A DNA stretch of 64,000 nt from Maridesulfovibrio sp. (GCF_963667685.1 NZ_OY763930.1:465001-529000); one strand, 5' to 3'. Shown: positions 8,592 through 17,729, numbered from the stretch's first letter. Notes: generated by a model from the letters alone, not told the origin. Numbers and translations: made by a program.

Positions 8592-9560
8592 GTGCAACCG
8601 CTTCTTGATGTTAAGAACTTAAGTGTCGAGTTCGCATTGCGCCAAGGCCCTCTTGAGGCAGTACGCAATGTCAGCTTTAATTTAGAGAAAGGTGAAAGAC
8701 TTGGTCTGGTCGGTGAATCTGGAGCCGGTAAATCAGTCACTGGATTCTCAATCATAAACCTCATTTCCAAACCCGGCTATATCTCAAACGGTTCAATCAT
8801 GTTTGAAGGGCATGATCTTGCTAAAATGCCCTTTGAAAAAATGCGCGGTATCCGTGGCAACCGCATTTCCATGATCTTTCAGGACCCGATGATGACCCTC
8901 AACCCGGTCCTCACTGTGGGCACCCAGATGGTTGAAACCGTGCTGGCCCACAGAAACGTAACCCGGAAGGAAGCTGAAGAAATAGCGCTGGAAAAACTGC
9001 GCAAGGTTTATATTCCTTCCCCCCGCAAACGGCTGGCCCAATACCCGCATGAATTCTCCGGCGGTATGCGTCAGCGCATCGTTATCGCTATTTCGCTCCT
9101 GACCGATCCGGCCCTGATCATCGCCGACGAACCGACCACCGCACTGGATGTTACCATTCAGGCCGAGATCATGGACCTGCTGCTGGAACTATGCAAAACC
9201 GACAACATGGGATTGATTCTGATCACCCACGACCTTGCCGTTGTTTCGGAAGTTACCCAGCGCATCGCGGTAATGTATGCAGGAGGAATCGTTGAAACAG
9301 GTTCCACCCGTCAGGTTACCGGAAATCCCGGCCACCCCTACACTCAAGGTCTTATCGCCGCGCTTCCCCAGTCCGGGGGGGCAGGTGACCGTTTGATGCA
9401 GATTCCCGGTGCCATGCCCTCACTAATGAACATGCCCGCAGGCTGTCCTTTCAACCCCAGATGCCAACACTGTACCGACATCTGTAAGCAGGAACGGCCA
9501 GAGCTTAAAGAAAATAAATCCGGCGTTATGGTGGCCTGCCACCATGCCGACAAGGTATAG
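8592..9560 (+). CDS. Peptide-type ABC transporter ATP-binding protein, DppD-like
   Basis: A 322-residue cytoplasmic ATPase starting at GTG 8592 (no ATG fits). Walker A GESGAGKS is at 41-48, Q-loop FQDP near 96-99, signature FSGGMRQR at 155-162, Walker B LIIADEP at 175-181 and the H-loop in LITHDLAV. The C-terminus carries the oligopeptide/dipeptide oligo_HPY extension (GHPYTQGLIAALP) and a Cys cluster (CPFNPRCQHCTDIC). In some relatives this cysteine set binds an Fe-S cluster; that role here is inferred. It pairs with the next ATPase as a heterodimer. Confidence 0.93.
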   Translation: MQPLLDVKNLSVEFALRQGPLEAVRNVSFNLEKGERLGLVGESGAGKSVTGFSIINLISKPGYISNGSIMFEGHDLAKMPFEKMRGIRGNRISMIFQDPMMTLNPVLTVGTQMVETVLAHRNVTRKEAEEIALEKLRKVYIPSPRKRLAQYPHEFSGGMRQRIVIAISLLTDPALIIADEPTTALDVTIQAEIMDLLLELCKTDNMGLILITHDLAVVSEVTQRIAVMYAGGIVETGSTRQVTGNPGHPYTQGLIAALPQSGGAGDRLMQIPGAMPSLMNMPAGCPFNPRCQHCTDICKQERPELKENKSGVMVACHHADKV

Positions 9561-9566
9561 TTCGTC

Positions 9567-10580
9567 ATGCAAAACGATTCCCTCGTAAAAATAAAAAATC
9601 TGGTCAAACACTTCGATATTTCAGGCGGGCTGCTCGACCAACTTAAATTGGAAGCCGGACGGATCACCCGCAAGAAAACCATCGTCAAAGCTGTCAACAA
9701 TGTCAGCTTTGAGATTAAACAGGGTGAAACCTTGAGCGTGGTTGGAGAATCAGGATGTGGTAAATCAACTTTAGCGCGAACAGTTATGGGCCTCTATCCG
9801 CCCAATTCAGGCGAAGTTTACTACGGCGGCCAGCGTATTGATAACCTGCCGCATGCAAAGATGCTGCCCTACCGCACAAAAATGCAGATGGTTTTTCAGG
9901 ACCCGTACGCTTCGCTTAACCCGCGCATGACAGTACGCCAGATAATTGAAGAGCCTATCTATTTTCACAATCCGGGCATTTCAAGAGGCGACGCCAAAAC
10001 CAAACTACATGAAGTTATGCGCAGTGTAGGCATGGACCCGGAATGGGCAGGAAATTATCCTCATGAATTCTCCGGCGGTCAGCGTCAACGCATCAGCATA
10101 GCCCGTGCGCTGGCGGTTGAACCTGAATTCATTGTCGCAGACGAACCGATTGCCGCGCTGGATGTATCCATTCAGGCCCAGATCCTGAACCTGCTCATGG
10201 ATGCCCAGGAAGAACGCAACCTGACCTATCTGTTCATCAGCCATGACCTCTCGGTAGTTGAACACATTTCCACCCGCGTGGCGGTTATGTATCTGGGCAG
10301 TCTATGTGAGCTGGGTTCGGCCAAGGAAATCTTCGCCAACCCGCAACATCCTTACACAAGGGCACTGCTTTCAGCCATCCCGACCCTTGGTGGGGAAAAG
10401 AAAAAACATGTGCACCTTTCCGGTGACGTGCCGACTCCGATCAACCTGCCCCCGGGATGTGTATTCCACGGACGCTGCCAGTTTGCCAATGACCGCTGCC
10501 GGGAGGAAATCCCTATTTCACGCAATCTGGATAACGGCAGCCTCTGCGCCTGCCACGCCGTGGAAGAGGGAAGAATCTAG
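9567..10580 (+). CDS. Peptide-type ABC transporter ATP-binding protein, DppF-like
   Basis: A 337-residue ATPase with Walker A GESGCGKS (60-67), signature FSGGQRQR, Walker B FIVADEP and an H-loop in FISHDLSV. It ends in an oligo_HPY extension with a Cys cluster (GCVFHGRCQFANDRC). The N-terminus has the long loop before Walker A typical of DppF/OppF. Its start lies 6 bases after the previous stop. It completes the order receptor-permease-permease-ATPase-ATPase of the dpp/opp/nik class. It is the last gene, and a very stable terminator follows. Confidence 0.93.
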   Translation: MQNDSLVKIKNLVKHFDISGGLLDQLKLEAGRITRKKTIVKAVNNVSFEIKQGETLSVVGESGCGKSTLARTVMGLYPPNSGEVYYGGQRIDNLPHAKMLPYRTKMQMVFQDPYASLNPRMTVRQIIEEPIYFHNPGISRGDAKTKLHEVMRSVGMDPEWAGNYPHEFSGGQRQRISIARALAVEPEFIVADEPIAALDVSIQAQILNLLMDAQEERNLTYLFISHDLSVVEHISTRVAVMYLGSLCELGSAKEIFANPQHPYTRALLSAIPTLGGEKKKHVHLSGDVPTPINLPPGCVFHGRCQFANDRCREEIPISRNLDNGSLCACHAVEEGRI

Positions 10581-10606
10581 CGTCATCAACTTTTATTTGC
10601 CGATAA

Positions 10607-10658
10607 CCAATATAGAAAGGCCCGTTTATAAATATTTGAACGGGCCTTTCTATATTGG
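10607..10658. terminator. 20-bp perfect inverted repeat; bidirectional-type terminator
   Basis: Bases 10607-10626 are perfectly complementary to 10639-10658 (loop of 12). The arms run from CCAATATAG through a GGCCCG core. The U-tract is inside the stem's 3' arm (TTTC after the GC core), so it can terminate the ABC operon. A partial copy of the arm's end (CCAATATAGGAAA) recurs near 10744. Confidence 0.8.
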
Positions 10659-11106
10659 CGAGACAGAAAGCAAAGTGATTAAAATGATATGCAGTAGCGG
10701 ATTCATTGACTGACGTTCCTGATGTGTACTGCCAAACATAAAGGCCAATATAGGAAACAGCACTGCAACACAAAAATTGAAGCCCGAAGCTTATACAGAT
10801 TTTACCGTCGCAGAAAATATCAAGCCCACACCCGGCCATTCAAAACTCATGAATGAGCCATTCTTTGCCCCAAATATATTCTAAGAACCATAAGAACAAC
10901 AAACGCCCATAAGGTGTCTGTGGAAAGACCTCCTCCAGATACCTTTGAATTCAAGACTACAAACAGCTTGTCTTTCACCAAAAAGATTTCTAATCTATAT
11001 TCCATAAAATCATACTTATAACAGTTCCGTTTAATACTTCACAATAACCGTGAGATATTATACTAAAACAATTGGCATGAATGATTTTTTCGTCTGAGAG
11101 GAGTAG
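10659..11106. other. Intergenic region with a stem-loop and a promoter before the TPR/PilZ pair
   Basis: No gene is seen. A bulged hairpin of about 12 pairs is formed by 10911-10924 and 10934-10945, without a U-run. A promoter-like pair, TTCACA (11038-11043) and TACTAA (11061-11066) with 17 bases between, lies 40 bases upstream of the TPR gene start. The rest is AT-rich and unexplained. Confidence 0.45.
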
Positions 11107-11841
11107 ATGAGCGAAATTTCTCAAGTTCTGGGTGTTTTTACTAAAAACATCAAAGATCACACCGGAGCAGGAGCTACCCTGCAGCGCTCTGAAAGCAAGA
11201 CATTTTATTATGTAACACGCTCCGGCGTTGACACTTACCATGCTCAGCCACTTAATAAGCAGAACATCCCATCCGGACTGGTTATTACCCTCACCAAAAA
11301 AGAATTCATCACACAATTTACTCCGGAACTGAAGTACTACGAAAAAAAAACGCTTCCTGCTCTAAAATCACTGAAAGACAAGCTGGATAAAGGCGAAAAA
11401 AACTTCATGAGCGGAAACCTTGATGAAGCGGAACAATCTTTTGCTAAAGCTTTATTCCTTGACCCAGAAAATCCCAGAGCCAATCTCGGCATGGGCTCCG
11501 TTCAGTGCAGTAAAAATAATTTTGACAAGCTTTCCAAGATCATCAGCAAACTTCTGAATAACGACAGTGTCTTCATGGAAAGGCAACGTCATGAATTCAA
11601 TCTCTTTGCCATCAGCTTACGCAAGGAATCCCTTTTTGAAGAAGCTATAACTTTTTATAACCGGGCAATCGAAATAAATCCCAATGATGAAAATCTGCAT
11701 TTCAACGCAGCCCGCGCTTACTTTGATGCAGGTGACTTTGATAATGCACTGTCCCATTTGGATGAAGCCTTAGAGGTGTCCCCTGAACTTGGAGTGGCCT
11801 CCATGTTTAAAAAATATATCATCAAGCGGTTGGATAAATGA
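11107..11841 (+). CDS. TPR-repeat protein
   Basis: A 244-residue protein with GAGGAG just before the ATG. The first ~95 residues are not recognised (they include the acidic/basic stretch KYYEKKTLPALKSLKDKLDKGEK). From about 92 there are TPR-type helices (FMSGNLDEAEQSFAKALFLDPENPRA, then FEEAITFYNRAIEINPNDENLHFNAARAYFDAGDFDNALSHLDEALEVSPEL). There is no signal peptide, so it is cytoplasmic. The stop overlaps the start of the PilZ gene by four bases (ATGA), implying translational coupling and probably a functional link with c-di-GMP signalling. A protein-protein adaptor role is inferred. Confidence 0.8.
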   Translation: MSEISQVLGVFTKNIKDHTGAGATLQRSESKTFYYVTRSGVDTYHAQPLNKQNIPSGLVITLTKKEFITQFTPELKYYEKKTLPALKSLKDKLDKGEKNFMSGNLDEAEQSFAKALFLDPENPRANLGMGSVQCSKNNFDKLSKIISKLLNNDSVFMERQRHEFNLFAISLRKESLFEEAITFYNRAIEINPNDENLHFNAARAYFDAGDFDNALSHLDEALEVSPELGVASMFKKYIIKRLDK

Positions 11842-12491
11842 TTACCCAGAAAGAAAAGCTTAAAGCACTCTGCACTCCCGGTTTGAAAATGACCATTGAA
11901 CTCGGCGGATTGAACGAAAAGGCCCAGACAGTGGTTATCGGAGGAGACTTCATAAGGTCACTGATTGTCAAAGAACCCATGGTACATCATGCGGATAAAC
12001 CCCTCTGGTCCGAATATCTGTATCCGGGCAATGAAGTTACCATCCGCTACATATATGACGGTATTGCCTCAGGTTTTAAAACCTCGGTAATCAGAATGAT
12101 CAGTTCGCCAGACAGACTTCTTTTCCTTAAATATCCCAAGAGAATTGAGTCCTATAACCTGCGCAGACACAAAAGGGTTTCCTGTTTCATGGAGGCTCAA
12201 ATTGCTAACGGCGAGAATAAAAATGTAGCAGTTATGGAAGACCTCAGCACAAGCGGGTGCTGTATTAGCTACATAACGGATACCAAAATGCCAGATCCAG
12301 AAATTGGCGATGAGATTAACGTTTTCTGTTCCTACTTCACAGAGGACAATAATTCTTATATCCCCTGCAAAATTCAACGTTGTACCAAAGATTCCAGAAA
12401 AACTATTCTAGGAATGACCTTTGAAAAGCCGTCACCGGAAATCCTTATCAAAATTCAGGACTACGTTGCTACAATTCTTTACCACACATAA
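11838..12491 (+). CDS. PilZ-domain c-di-GMP-binding protein (YcgR-like architecture)
   Basis: A 217-residue protein. The N-terminal ~100 residues form a beta-rich YcgR_N/PilZN-like module (VTIRYIYDGIASGFKTSVIRMISSPDRLLFLKYP). The PilZ domain follows with the c-di-GMP signature R109xxxR113 (LRRHKRVSC) and D135LSTSG140, both intact. This predicts a real receptor that could act as a flagellar brake or a regulator of surface behaviour. It overlaps the TPR gene by four bases. The window also encodes a GGDEF protein (right end) and flagellar genes, but a direct link is inference. Confidence 0.88.
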   Translation: MITQKEKLKALCTPGLKMTIELGGLNEKAQTVVIGGDFIRSLIVKEPMVHHADKPLWSEYLYPGNEVTIRYIYDGIASGFKTSVIRMISSPDRLLFLKYPKRIESYNLRRHKRVSCFMEAQIANGENKNVAVMEDLSTSGCCISYITDTKMPDPEIGDEINVFCSYFTEDNNSYIPCKIQRCTKDSRKTILGMTFEKPSPEILIKIQDYVATILYHT

Positions 12492-12494
12492 AAT

Positions 12495-12550
12495 TACAAA
12501 ATACGAAAAGGCCCGGCTGCACACGCTGCCGGGCCTTTTCGTATTTTGTA
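12495..12550. terminator. 23-bp perfect inverted repeat; bidirectional terminator
   Basis: Bases 12495-12517 are perfectly complementary to 12528-12550 with a 10-base loop. An AAAA tract on one side and TTTT on the other flank a GGCCCGGC core, so it serves both the PilZ gene (+) and bioB (-), which converge here. Confidence 0.9.
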
Positions 12551-12560
12551 TCAACTAAAT

Positions 12561-13547
12561 TTAATTTTTTTTATTACGGACAGTCAGCCCCAGATCAGAG
12601 AGCATAGTCAGGTCATGCTCAATGCCCTGACCTGCCACTGTCAGAAAATCACCAACCATAAGTCCGTTGCACCCAGCATGAAAAATGAAAGACTGTAGGG
12701 AGCGTAAAGCTGCGCGGCCCGCGGCCATACGAACTTCCGCATGGGGATTGACCAGCCTGAACATGGCAATGGTCAGCAGAATTTCAAGTGGCTGGAGAGG
12801 CTCAACATTTTCCAATGGTGTTCCGGGGATGGGAATCAGAAAATTGAGCGGGATTGAATCGACTTCCAGTTCAGATAAAGCCAGTGCCAACTCAACGCGC
12901 TGAGCATGGCTTTCGCCAAGACCAAGCAGACCGCCACAACAGACTTCCAGACCGGCCTTTTTTGCATCCCGCACAGTGCGCACCCGCTCATCATAGCTAT
13001 GGGTGGTGCAGACATTAGGGAAATAAGATTCTGAGGACTCAAGGTTATGGTGATAGCGGACAACACCTGATTCACGCAACCTCTTTAAAGATTCGAAATC
13101 CATACAGCCCAGCGAAGCGCAATGGTTGAAGCCGTGTTCCGGCATGTCCTCAACAGCTTCACAGAGATGTTCAAGGGTTTTGCCCTTAAGAGCCCGTCCG
13201 CTGGTTACATAACTAAAAAATTCAAGAGGTGCCTGATCAGCCTTTGCAGCACATTTCTGAATCTCTTCCTTTTCCATAAGAGGATAAGTAGGAGCCGGAG
13301 TTCCTTTGAAATGGCTGGACTGGGCGCAAAAGGTACAGTCTTCAGAACAGTTGCCGCTCCTGACATTGGCAATAGAACAAAGGCTCACCTCACGCCCGAA
13401 CCTGCGCACGGTCATAGTATGCGCGGCGTGAAGAATTTCTGCTAATTCCCCGTGGGAAGCACCTAGTACTGAAACAGCAGTATGCTCATCTATAGGTTCA
13501 CCGCCATGAACAGCGTTCCACAAAGACTGTTTCTCTTTTCTATCCAA
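12561..13547 (-). CDS. bioB: Biotin synthase
   Basis: A 328-residue radical SAM enzyme that inserts sulfur into dethiobiotin, the last step of biotin synthesis. The Cys67-x3-Cys71-x2-Cys74 motif (GNCSEDCTFCAQS) binds the [4Fe-4S] cluster. The rest (YHHNLESSESYFPNVCTTHSYDERVRT, CCGGLLGLGE) is typical BioB, supplying ligands for the second cluster and SAM. It is the last gene of the minus-strand operon, 6 bases after bioA. Confidence 0.96.
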   Translation of the reverse strand: MDRKEKQSLWNAVHGGEPIDEHTAVSVLGASHGELAEILHAAHTMTVRRFGREVSLCSIANVRSGNCSEDCTFCAQSSHFKGTPAPTYPLMEKEEIQKCAAKADQAPLEFFSYVTSGRALKGKTLEHLCEAVEDMPEHGFNHCASLGCMDFESLKRLRESGVVRYHHNLESSESYFPNVCTTHSYDERVRTVRDAKKAGLEVCCGGLLGLGESHAQRVELALALSELEVDSIPLNFLIPIPGTPLENVEPLQPLEILLTIAMFRLVNPHAEVRMAAGRAALRSLQSFIFHAGCNGLMVGDFLTVAGQGIEHDLTMLSDLGLTVRNKKN

Positions 13548-13553
13548 TTTATA

Positions 13554-14825
13554 TTACCCCTGAAGGCTGACCACTTCGCAAATAGCCGAAGTAAGGGCCT
13601 CAAGTTCAAGATTTGAAATAACATAGGGCGGCATCACATAAACAAGCTTGCCAAATGGGCGTACCCAGATGCCGCGCCTTACAAATTCACTCTGGATGGT
13701 GCCCATGTCAACCGGCTTTTTAAGCTCCACCACCCCGATGGCACCAAGACAGCGCACCTCGGCTACACAGCTTAACTTCGCGCAGGGAGCCAGACCTGAA
13801 CGCAAGATCACGGCTATTTCCGCCACCCGCTCCTGCCAGTTGCTCTTTAGCAGCAGGTCAATAGAAGCATTGGCGACAGCACAGGCCAGCGGATTGCCCA
13901 TGAAAGTCGGGCCATGCATAAATACACCGCCCTTTGAAGATATGCCTTCGGCAACTTCTTTGGTCGCGAGAGTAGCGGCCAGAGTCATCATACCACCAGT
14001 TATGGCCTTACCTACGCACATGATATCCGGACTGATCCCGGCCATTTCGCAGGCAAACATGGACCCGGCACGCCCGAATCCGGTTGCGATTTCATCACAG
14101 ATAAGCAGAACACCATGCTCGTCACAGGCTTCCCGGACCCGCTTAAGATATTCGGGGGAATAAAACCGCATACCCCCGGCACCCTGCACTACCGGCTCCA
14201 GAATTACGGCCGCGAGTTCATTTGCATGGGCTTCAATCTTTGCCTTGAAATCAGCAAAATCCTCATCAGTACACCCGGCGTCAAAACCGCATTGCGGGGC
14301 CTCGGCAAAAATATGCTCAGGGAGCACCGAAGTAAACATGGAATGCATGCCGTTCACAGGATCACAAACCGACATGCACCCGATGGTGTCACCGTGGTAT
14401 CCGTTGCGGACAGTCATTAACCGGTTCTTTTCCGGTTTTCCGGTGGCGTACCAGTATTGAATAGCCATTTTTATGGCCACCTCAACTGAAACAGACCCGG
14501 AATCAGCCAGAAAAACCTGTTGCAAAGGAGCCGGGGAAATCTCAACCAGTTTACGGGCCAGCTCCACCGCAGGTTCGTGGGTCAGGCCGCCAAACATGAC
14601 ATGAGGCATGGTTTCGGCCTGATCGCATAACGCTTTACGTAACACCGGGTGGTTATAACCGTGAATGGCGCACCACCACGAGGCCATGCCGTCAATAAGC
14701 TCTGTGCCGTCCTCAAGGATTATTTTAACACCTTCGGTACGCTTGGCCGGATAAACAGGTAATGGATTGGTCGCAGATGTATACGGGTGCCAGAGATGGT
14801 CCCGGTCAAATTCCAGTATGGACAT
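13554..14825 (-). CDS. bioA: Adenosylmethionine-8-amino-7-oxononanoate aminotransferase
   Basis: The start is placed at ATG 14825 because GGAGG lies just upstream and bioD ends 13 bases earlier; a longer reading to 14903 would run into bioD. The 423-residue class III PLP aminotransferase makes 7,8-diaminononanoate. Seen: HLWHPYTS near the N-terminus, the cofactor aspartate D244 ([11 protein letters not shown]) and the PLP lysine K273 (VGKAITGG). [11 protein letters not shown] is the substrate-pocket region. The middle position in bioD-bioA-bioB is consistent. Confidence 0.96.
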   Translation of the reverse strand: MSILEFDRDHLWHPYTSATNPLPVYPAKRTEGVKIILEDGTELIDGMASWWCAIHGYNHPVLRKALCDQAETMPHVMFGGLTHEPAVELARKLVEISPAPLQQVFLADSGSVSVEVAIKMAIQYWYATGKPEKNRLMTVRNGYHGDTIGCMSVCDPVNGMHSMFTSVLPEHIFAEAPQCGFDAGCTDEDFADFKAKIEAHANELAAVILEPVVQGAGGMRFYSPEYLKRVREACDEHGVLLICDEIATGFGRAGSMFACEMAGISPDIMCVGKAITGGMMTLAATLATKEVAEGISSKGGVFMHGPTFMGNPLACAVANASIDLLLKSNWQERVAEIAVILRSGLAPCAKLSCVAEVRCLGAIGVVELKKPVDMGTIQSEFVRRGIWVRPFGKLVYVMPPYVISNLELEALTSAICEVVSLQG

Positions 14826-14838
14826 GATGCCTCCGCTA

Positions 14839-15531
14839 TTAAGCCTCAAGGGCTTTATCAATGAGTTCCCAGCATTTTGGATCACTGTGATCCCAATCTT
14901 CAATGTAGGGAATGGAAGCGATTACTTTTACTTCAGAAATCTTTTCAATAAACCGGATATTCTCTTCTGCAATGCCGAATGTATCGGGTTCGGGCCTTTT
15001 GGGGCAGGTCATAACCAGCCCGGAAATTTCCAGCCCGGACTGTTGCAGGGCGGCAATGGAGAGAAGTGCTTCATTGATGCATCCCAGCTTGTTTTCAACA
15101 ACCAGAATGACTGGATAACGAAGCTCTTTCATTAGGTTGAGCATGGATGCTTCCTCACTGAGGGGAACCATTATGCCGCCAGCGCCTTCCACCAGAAGGA
15201 ATCCGTCTTTCTCGCGCTCACGCACTTTGGCTGCGATTTCTACAGGATCAAGTTCCACTCCGGCAAGTTTTGCAGCCAGATGCGGAGATGTAGGCGGTTC
15301 AAAAATGTAGAGGCACTGTTTATTGATATCCCACTCTGCCCCGGCGGCCTTATAAACATCACCGTCAGGAGAATCCAATGCTCCGTCAGGCATGACGACT
15401 GCACCGGACTGAACAGGCTTGACCGGAAGAATCTTACGTCCCCCCTTCATGAAGAAACGGGCAAGGCCTGCAGTAACTACAGTCTTGCCCACATCCGTTC
15501 CGGTCCCGGTTATGAAAAAACCGGCAGACAA
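14839..15531 (-). CDS. bioD: Dethiobiotin synthetase
   Basis: A 230-residue ATP-dependent ligase converting diaminononanoate and CO2 to dethiobiotin. Walker A is GTGTDVGKT (9-17), with the KPVQSG substrate/Mg segment and a VEGAGG motif near residue 115. The start is TTG 15531: the codon in the plus strand is CAA, and no ATG is available that keeps the P-loop. A G-rich RBS overlaps the end of the upstream 118-residue gene, whose stop lies 1 base away, implying coupled translation. Confidence 0.95.
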   Translation of the reverse strand: MSAGFFITGTGTDVGKTVVTAGLARFFMKGGRKILPVKPVQSGAVVMPDGALDSPDGDVYKAAGAEWDINKQCLYIFEPPTSPHLAAKLAGVELDPVEIAAKVREREKDGFLLVEGAGGIMVPLSEEASMLNLMKELRYPVILVVENKLGCINEALLSIAALQQSGLEISGLVMTCPKRPEPDTFGIAEENIRFIEKISEVKVIASIPYIEDWDHSDPKCWELIDKALEA

Positions 15532-15532
15532 T

Positions 15533-15889
15533 TTATTCGCCCCCCGCGGACGCGATTACTTCAAGCGGATCGCGTTCACTGGTTGGCGCGAAAAAAAGTT
15601 CCTTGTCATAAGGACCGAAATGCCCTTCGTCACCAACGAGGGTAAAAAACTCTATGCGGGAATAACGTCGGCAGCGTTTTTCATTGACCTGATAAGTAAG
15701 GTAGTAATTGAACTTGTCCATGGAGTGTGTTGATTGACCAAGATCGATAACACGGTCAGCAAACTCACACCATGCATGGGCGACCCACTTGCCGTCTTTA
15801 AAAATCCATCCCTGCACAACCTCAGTCGCGGTATTTTCGCTGGCTGGTTCTAAACAATATTCGTATGCGGAAGGTTGATTTCTACTCAT
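15533..15889 (-). CDS. 118-residue unknown protein in the biotin operon
   Basis: A small soluble protein without signal peptide or membrane segment. Its central segment (GWIFKDGKWVAHAWCEFADRVIDLG) recalls the His-Asp part of transglutaminase/papain-fold proteins, where the pattern is HAWxE...xxxD. Cys12, His38 and Asp49 would be in the right Cys-His-Asp order, although spacing is compressed. This similarity is my pattern reading, not a family assignment. It overlaps the HyuA-like gene by 8 bases and precedes bioD by 1 base, so it is co-translated with biotin genes. A role in biotin metabolism is inferred only from this position. Confidence 0.7.
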   Translation of the reverse strand: MSRNQPSAYEYCLEPASENTATEVVQGWIFKDGKWVAHAWCEFADRVIDLGQSTHSMDKFNYYLTYQVNEKRCRRYSRIEFFTLVGDEGHFGPYDKELFFAPTSERDPLEVIASAGGE

Positions 15890-17543
15890 TGCAAGAATCC
15901 TCTTTCATTTTAGCAAGAGCCATTTTGATCGCTCCCAGTGCGTTGCCTACTTCATGATGGGAAGGGAATACAGCTTCGGTATACAATCTTTCAGCAACTT
16001 CAGGCAGCAATTCCCGGGCAGCCGCACCGATTCCGACGATAGGCAGATTCAATGATGCGTCAAAGCTGACCAAGGGGCTGGAAGTACGTCCGGAAATAAA
16101 CCCGGCCATGTTACCGCCGATTTCCTTACGCACGATATGCTCAAGCATGGCGTTCTCGATTTTAAGCCTTGTTTCAGAGAGAACCATATCGGCAAAAGCG
16201 TCTGCGTCCATATCAAATTCCCTACCCATAATCGTTGCAGCGGCTTCGGAAACAGACTTGTCTCCAATCGCAAGATGTCCCTGAACATGCAGCGCGTCAG
16301 TTGGAGTAAAACCAACTTCTTCCACGAGCTGTTCACGTACCAGTTTCTGGACCTTGCCGCCAAGTCCGATTTCACCAAGCCCGGTTCCGGCCATAATCTG
16401 ACCGAAGGTAGAGGGGCCGTTTTCAAAAAGATATTTCAGAACCGCATCATCAGAACTTTTTTCCGCAGAAGGTCCGGTCTTAAGCAGATGCGACTCATGC
16501 CCTTTGCCCAGCCATTTTTCTGGTGCGGGGATATCCCCTGCCATACACAGCGGAACAACCCTGCCCGGTCCTACTTCAAAATTTCCGGATCTGTTTATGC
16601 GGGCAAAGCTGTCCCCCCCCACACCGACAGTAAACATCTCCACTGCTTCAACATGAGTTTCCCAATCGCCGATAATGGAGCCGCTTTCCTGTATGGTGGG
16701 CTTGGAATTACGGATCAGGGTAACGTCGGTTGTAGTTCCCCCCACATCAACAATCAGGGCGTCTTTTGCAGGTGAATAGATAGAACCGTAAAATGCGGTG
16801 GATGCCGGTCCGCTGGCAAAAGTTTCTGCCGCACGTTGAACTGCGTCTTTCATGCTCATGGGAGTGGCATTACCCCGCACAACTACGACAGAAGAACCAA
16901 GCCCGCGCTCATCAAGAGCCTTGCCTACCCCGGCCAGAAAATCTTTCATAACAGGCATGAGCCTGGCGTTGAGAACTGCAGTGGCAGCTCGTTCTGCCTG
17001 TCCGGCACGGGTACTGATTGTGTGGGAACAAAAAACAGGCTTGGGATCGGTAAGGGAAATAGCCTTTTCGGCAATCAGCTCATGGGCGGGGTTCTTGATG
17101 CTCATGGCGGAACAGACAGCGTAAGCGTCAACATGCCCGGCCATATCCTGAATACCGTCCACAAGGGACTCAATATCAAGCGGATCTTCTTCAGCGCCGG
17201 TGATTTTATGACCGCCTTTGACATACCGCAGAGTCACGACCGGAAGCTTGAGAGCCTTTGTTGTGCCGATCATAAACAGGCCGACACGCGCACCTTTATT
17301 CTCCACAATAGCGTTTGTGGCCAGAGTTGTGGAAACCGAAACCAGTTTCACATCGTCCGGGCTTATCCCGCTTTCCTGCATGGCTTTATCCAAAGAGGAA
17401 GAAAGCCCCAGACTCAGGTCATGGTGGGTGGTTGGAGACTTGGCCGTAGCCACAACGCTCTCGTCAGCACAATTTACAACAACAGTGTCAGTGTAGGTTC
17501 CGCCAGTATCAATCCCGATTGCATAACCGCTCTCAAAAATCAT
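15882..17543 (-). CDS. Hydantoinase/oxoprolinase (HyuA-like) family protein
   Basis: A 553-residue protein starting at ATG 17543. It has the two ASKHA phosphate motifs of HyuA-type proteins (AIGIDTGGTYTDTVVVN at residues ~7-23 and LIVDVGGTTTDVTLI near 265) and the TISTRAGQAERAATAVLNARL segment. The family hydrolyses ring amides with ATP, usually with a partner B subunit. Here no HyuB gene is present and the protein is shorter than classic HyuA (~680-700 residues). It is the first gene of the bio operon. Substrate and role are unknown; involvement in biotin salvage or synthesis is only suggested by position. Confidence 0.82.
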   Translation of the reverse strand: MIFESGYAIGIDTGGTYTDTVVVNCADESVVATAKSPTTHHDLSLGLSSSLDKAMQESGISPDDVKLVSVSTTLATNAIVENKGARVGLFMIGTTKALKLPVVTLRYVKGGHKITGAEEDPLDIESLVDGIQDMAGHVDAYAVCSAMSIKNPAHELIAEKAISLTDPKPVFCSHTISTRAGQAERAATAVLNARLMPVMKDFLAGVGKALDERGLGSSVVVVRGNATPMSMKDAVQRAAETFASGPASTAFYGSIYSPAKDALIVDVGGTTTDVTLIRNSKPTIQESGSIIGDWETHVEAVEMFTVGVGGDSFARINRSGNFEVGPGRVVPLCMAGDIPAPEKWLGKGHESHLLKTGPSAEKSSDDAVLKYLFENGPSTFGQIMAGTGLGEIGLGGKVQKLVREQLVEEVGFTPTDALHVQGHLAIGDKSVSEAAATIMGREFDMDADAFADMVLSETRLKIENAMLEHIVRKEIGGNMAGFISGRTSSPLVSFDASLNLPIVGIGAAARELLPEVAERLYTEAVFPSHHEVGNALGAIKMALAKMKEDSCNE

Positions 17544-17625
17544 CGCACATATATCCTTCGCCCGCAGCAGGCATTATTGTTCTCGAGTGCCGCTCATCCA
17601 AAGACACAACGTGACTTTTCCTTTG

Positions 17626-17677
17626 CCTGAAATAAATATGAAAATATTTCAGGTGCAACACATATACAACCTGCACC
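17626..17677 (-). promoter_or_regulatory. Putative promoter and operator dyads of the HyuA-like/bio operon
   Basis: On the minus strand TTGTAT and TATTTT are spaced by 17 bases. The -10 lies inside a perfect dyad CCTGAAATA (17626-17634)/TATTTCAGG (17645-17653), and the -35 inside a second dyad GGTGCA (17652-17657)/TGCACC (17672-17677). No convincing match to the usual BirA box was found. The arrangement suggests repressor control, which is inference. Confidence 0.45.
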
Positions 17678-17729
17678 ACAGCAGGTCTGACCAGTACAAA
17701 TAATGCCGCTTTTCGCGATTGGCAAGGGA

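Noticed and set aside
13554-14903. Longer bioA start at 14903
   Set aside because: It would overlap bioD by 65 bases and lacks an RBS; ATG 14825 has GGAGG and fits the family N-terminus.
17544-17729. Canonical BirA operator upstream of the HyuA-like/bio operon
   Set aside because: The dyads present do not match the TTGTAAACC-N15-GGTTTACAA pattern closely enough.
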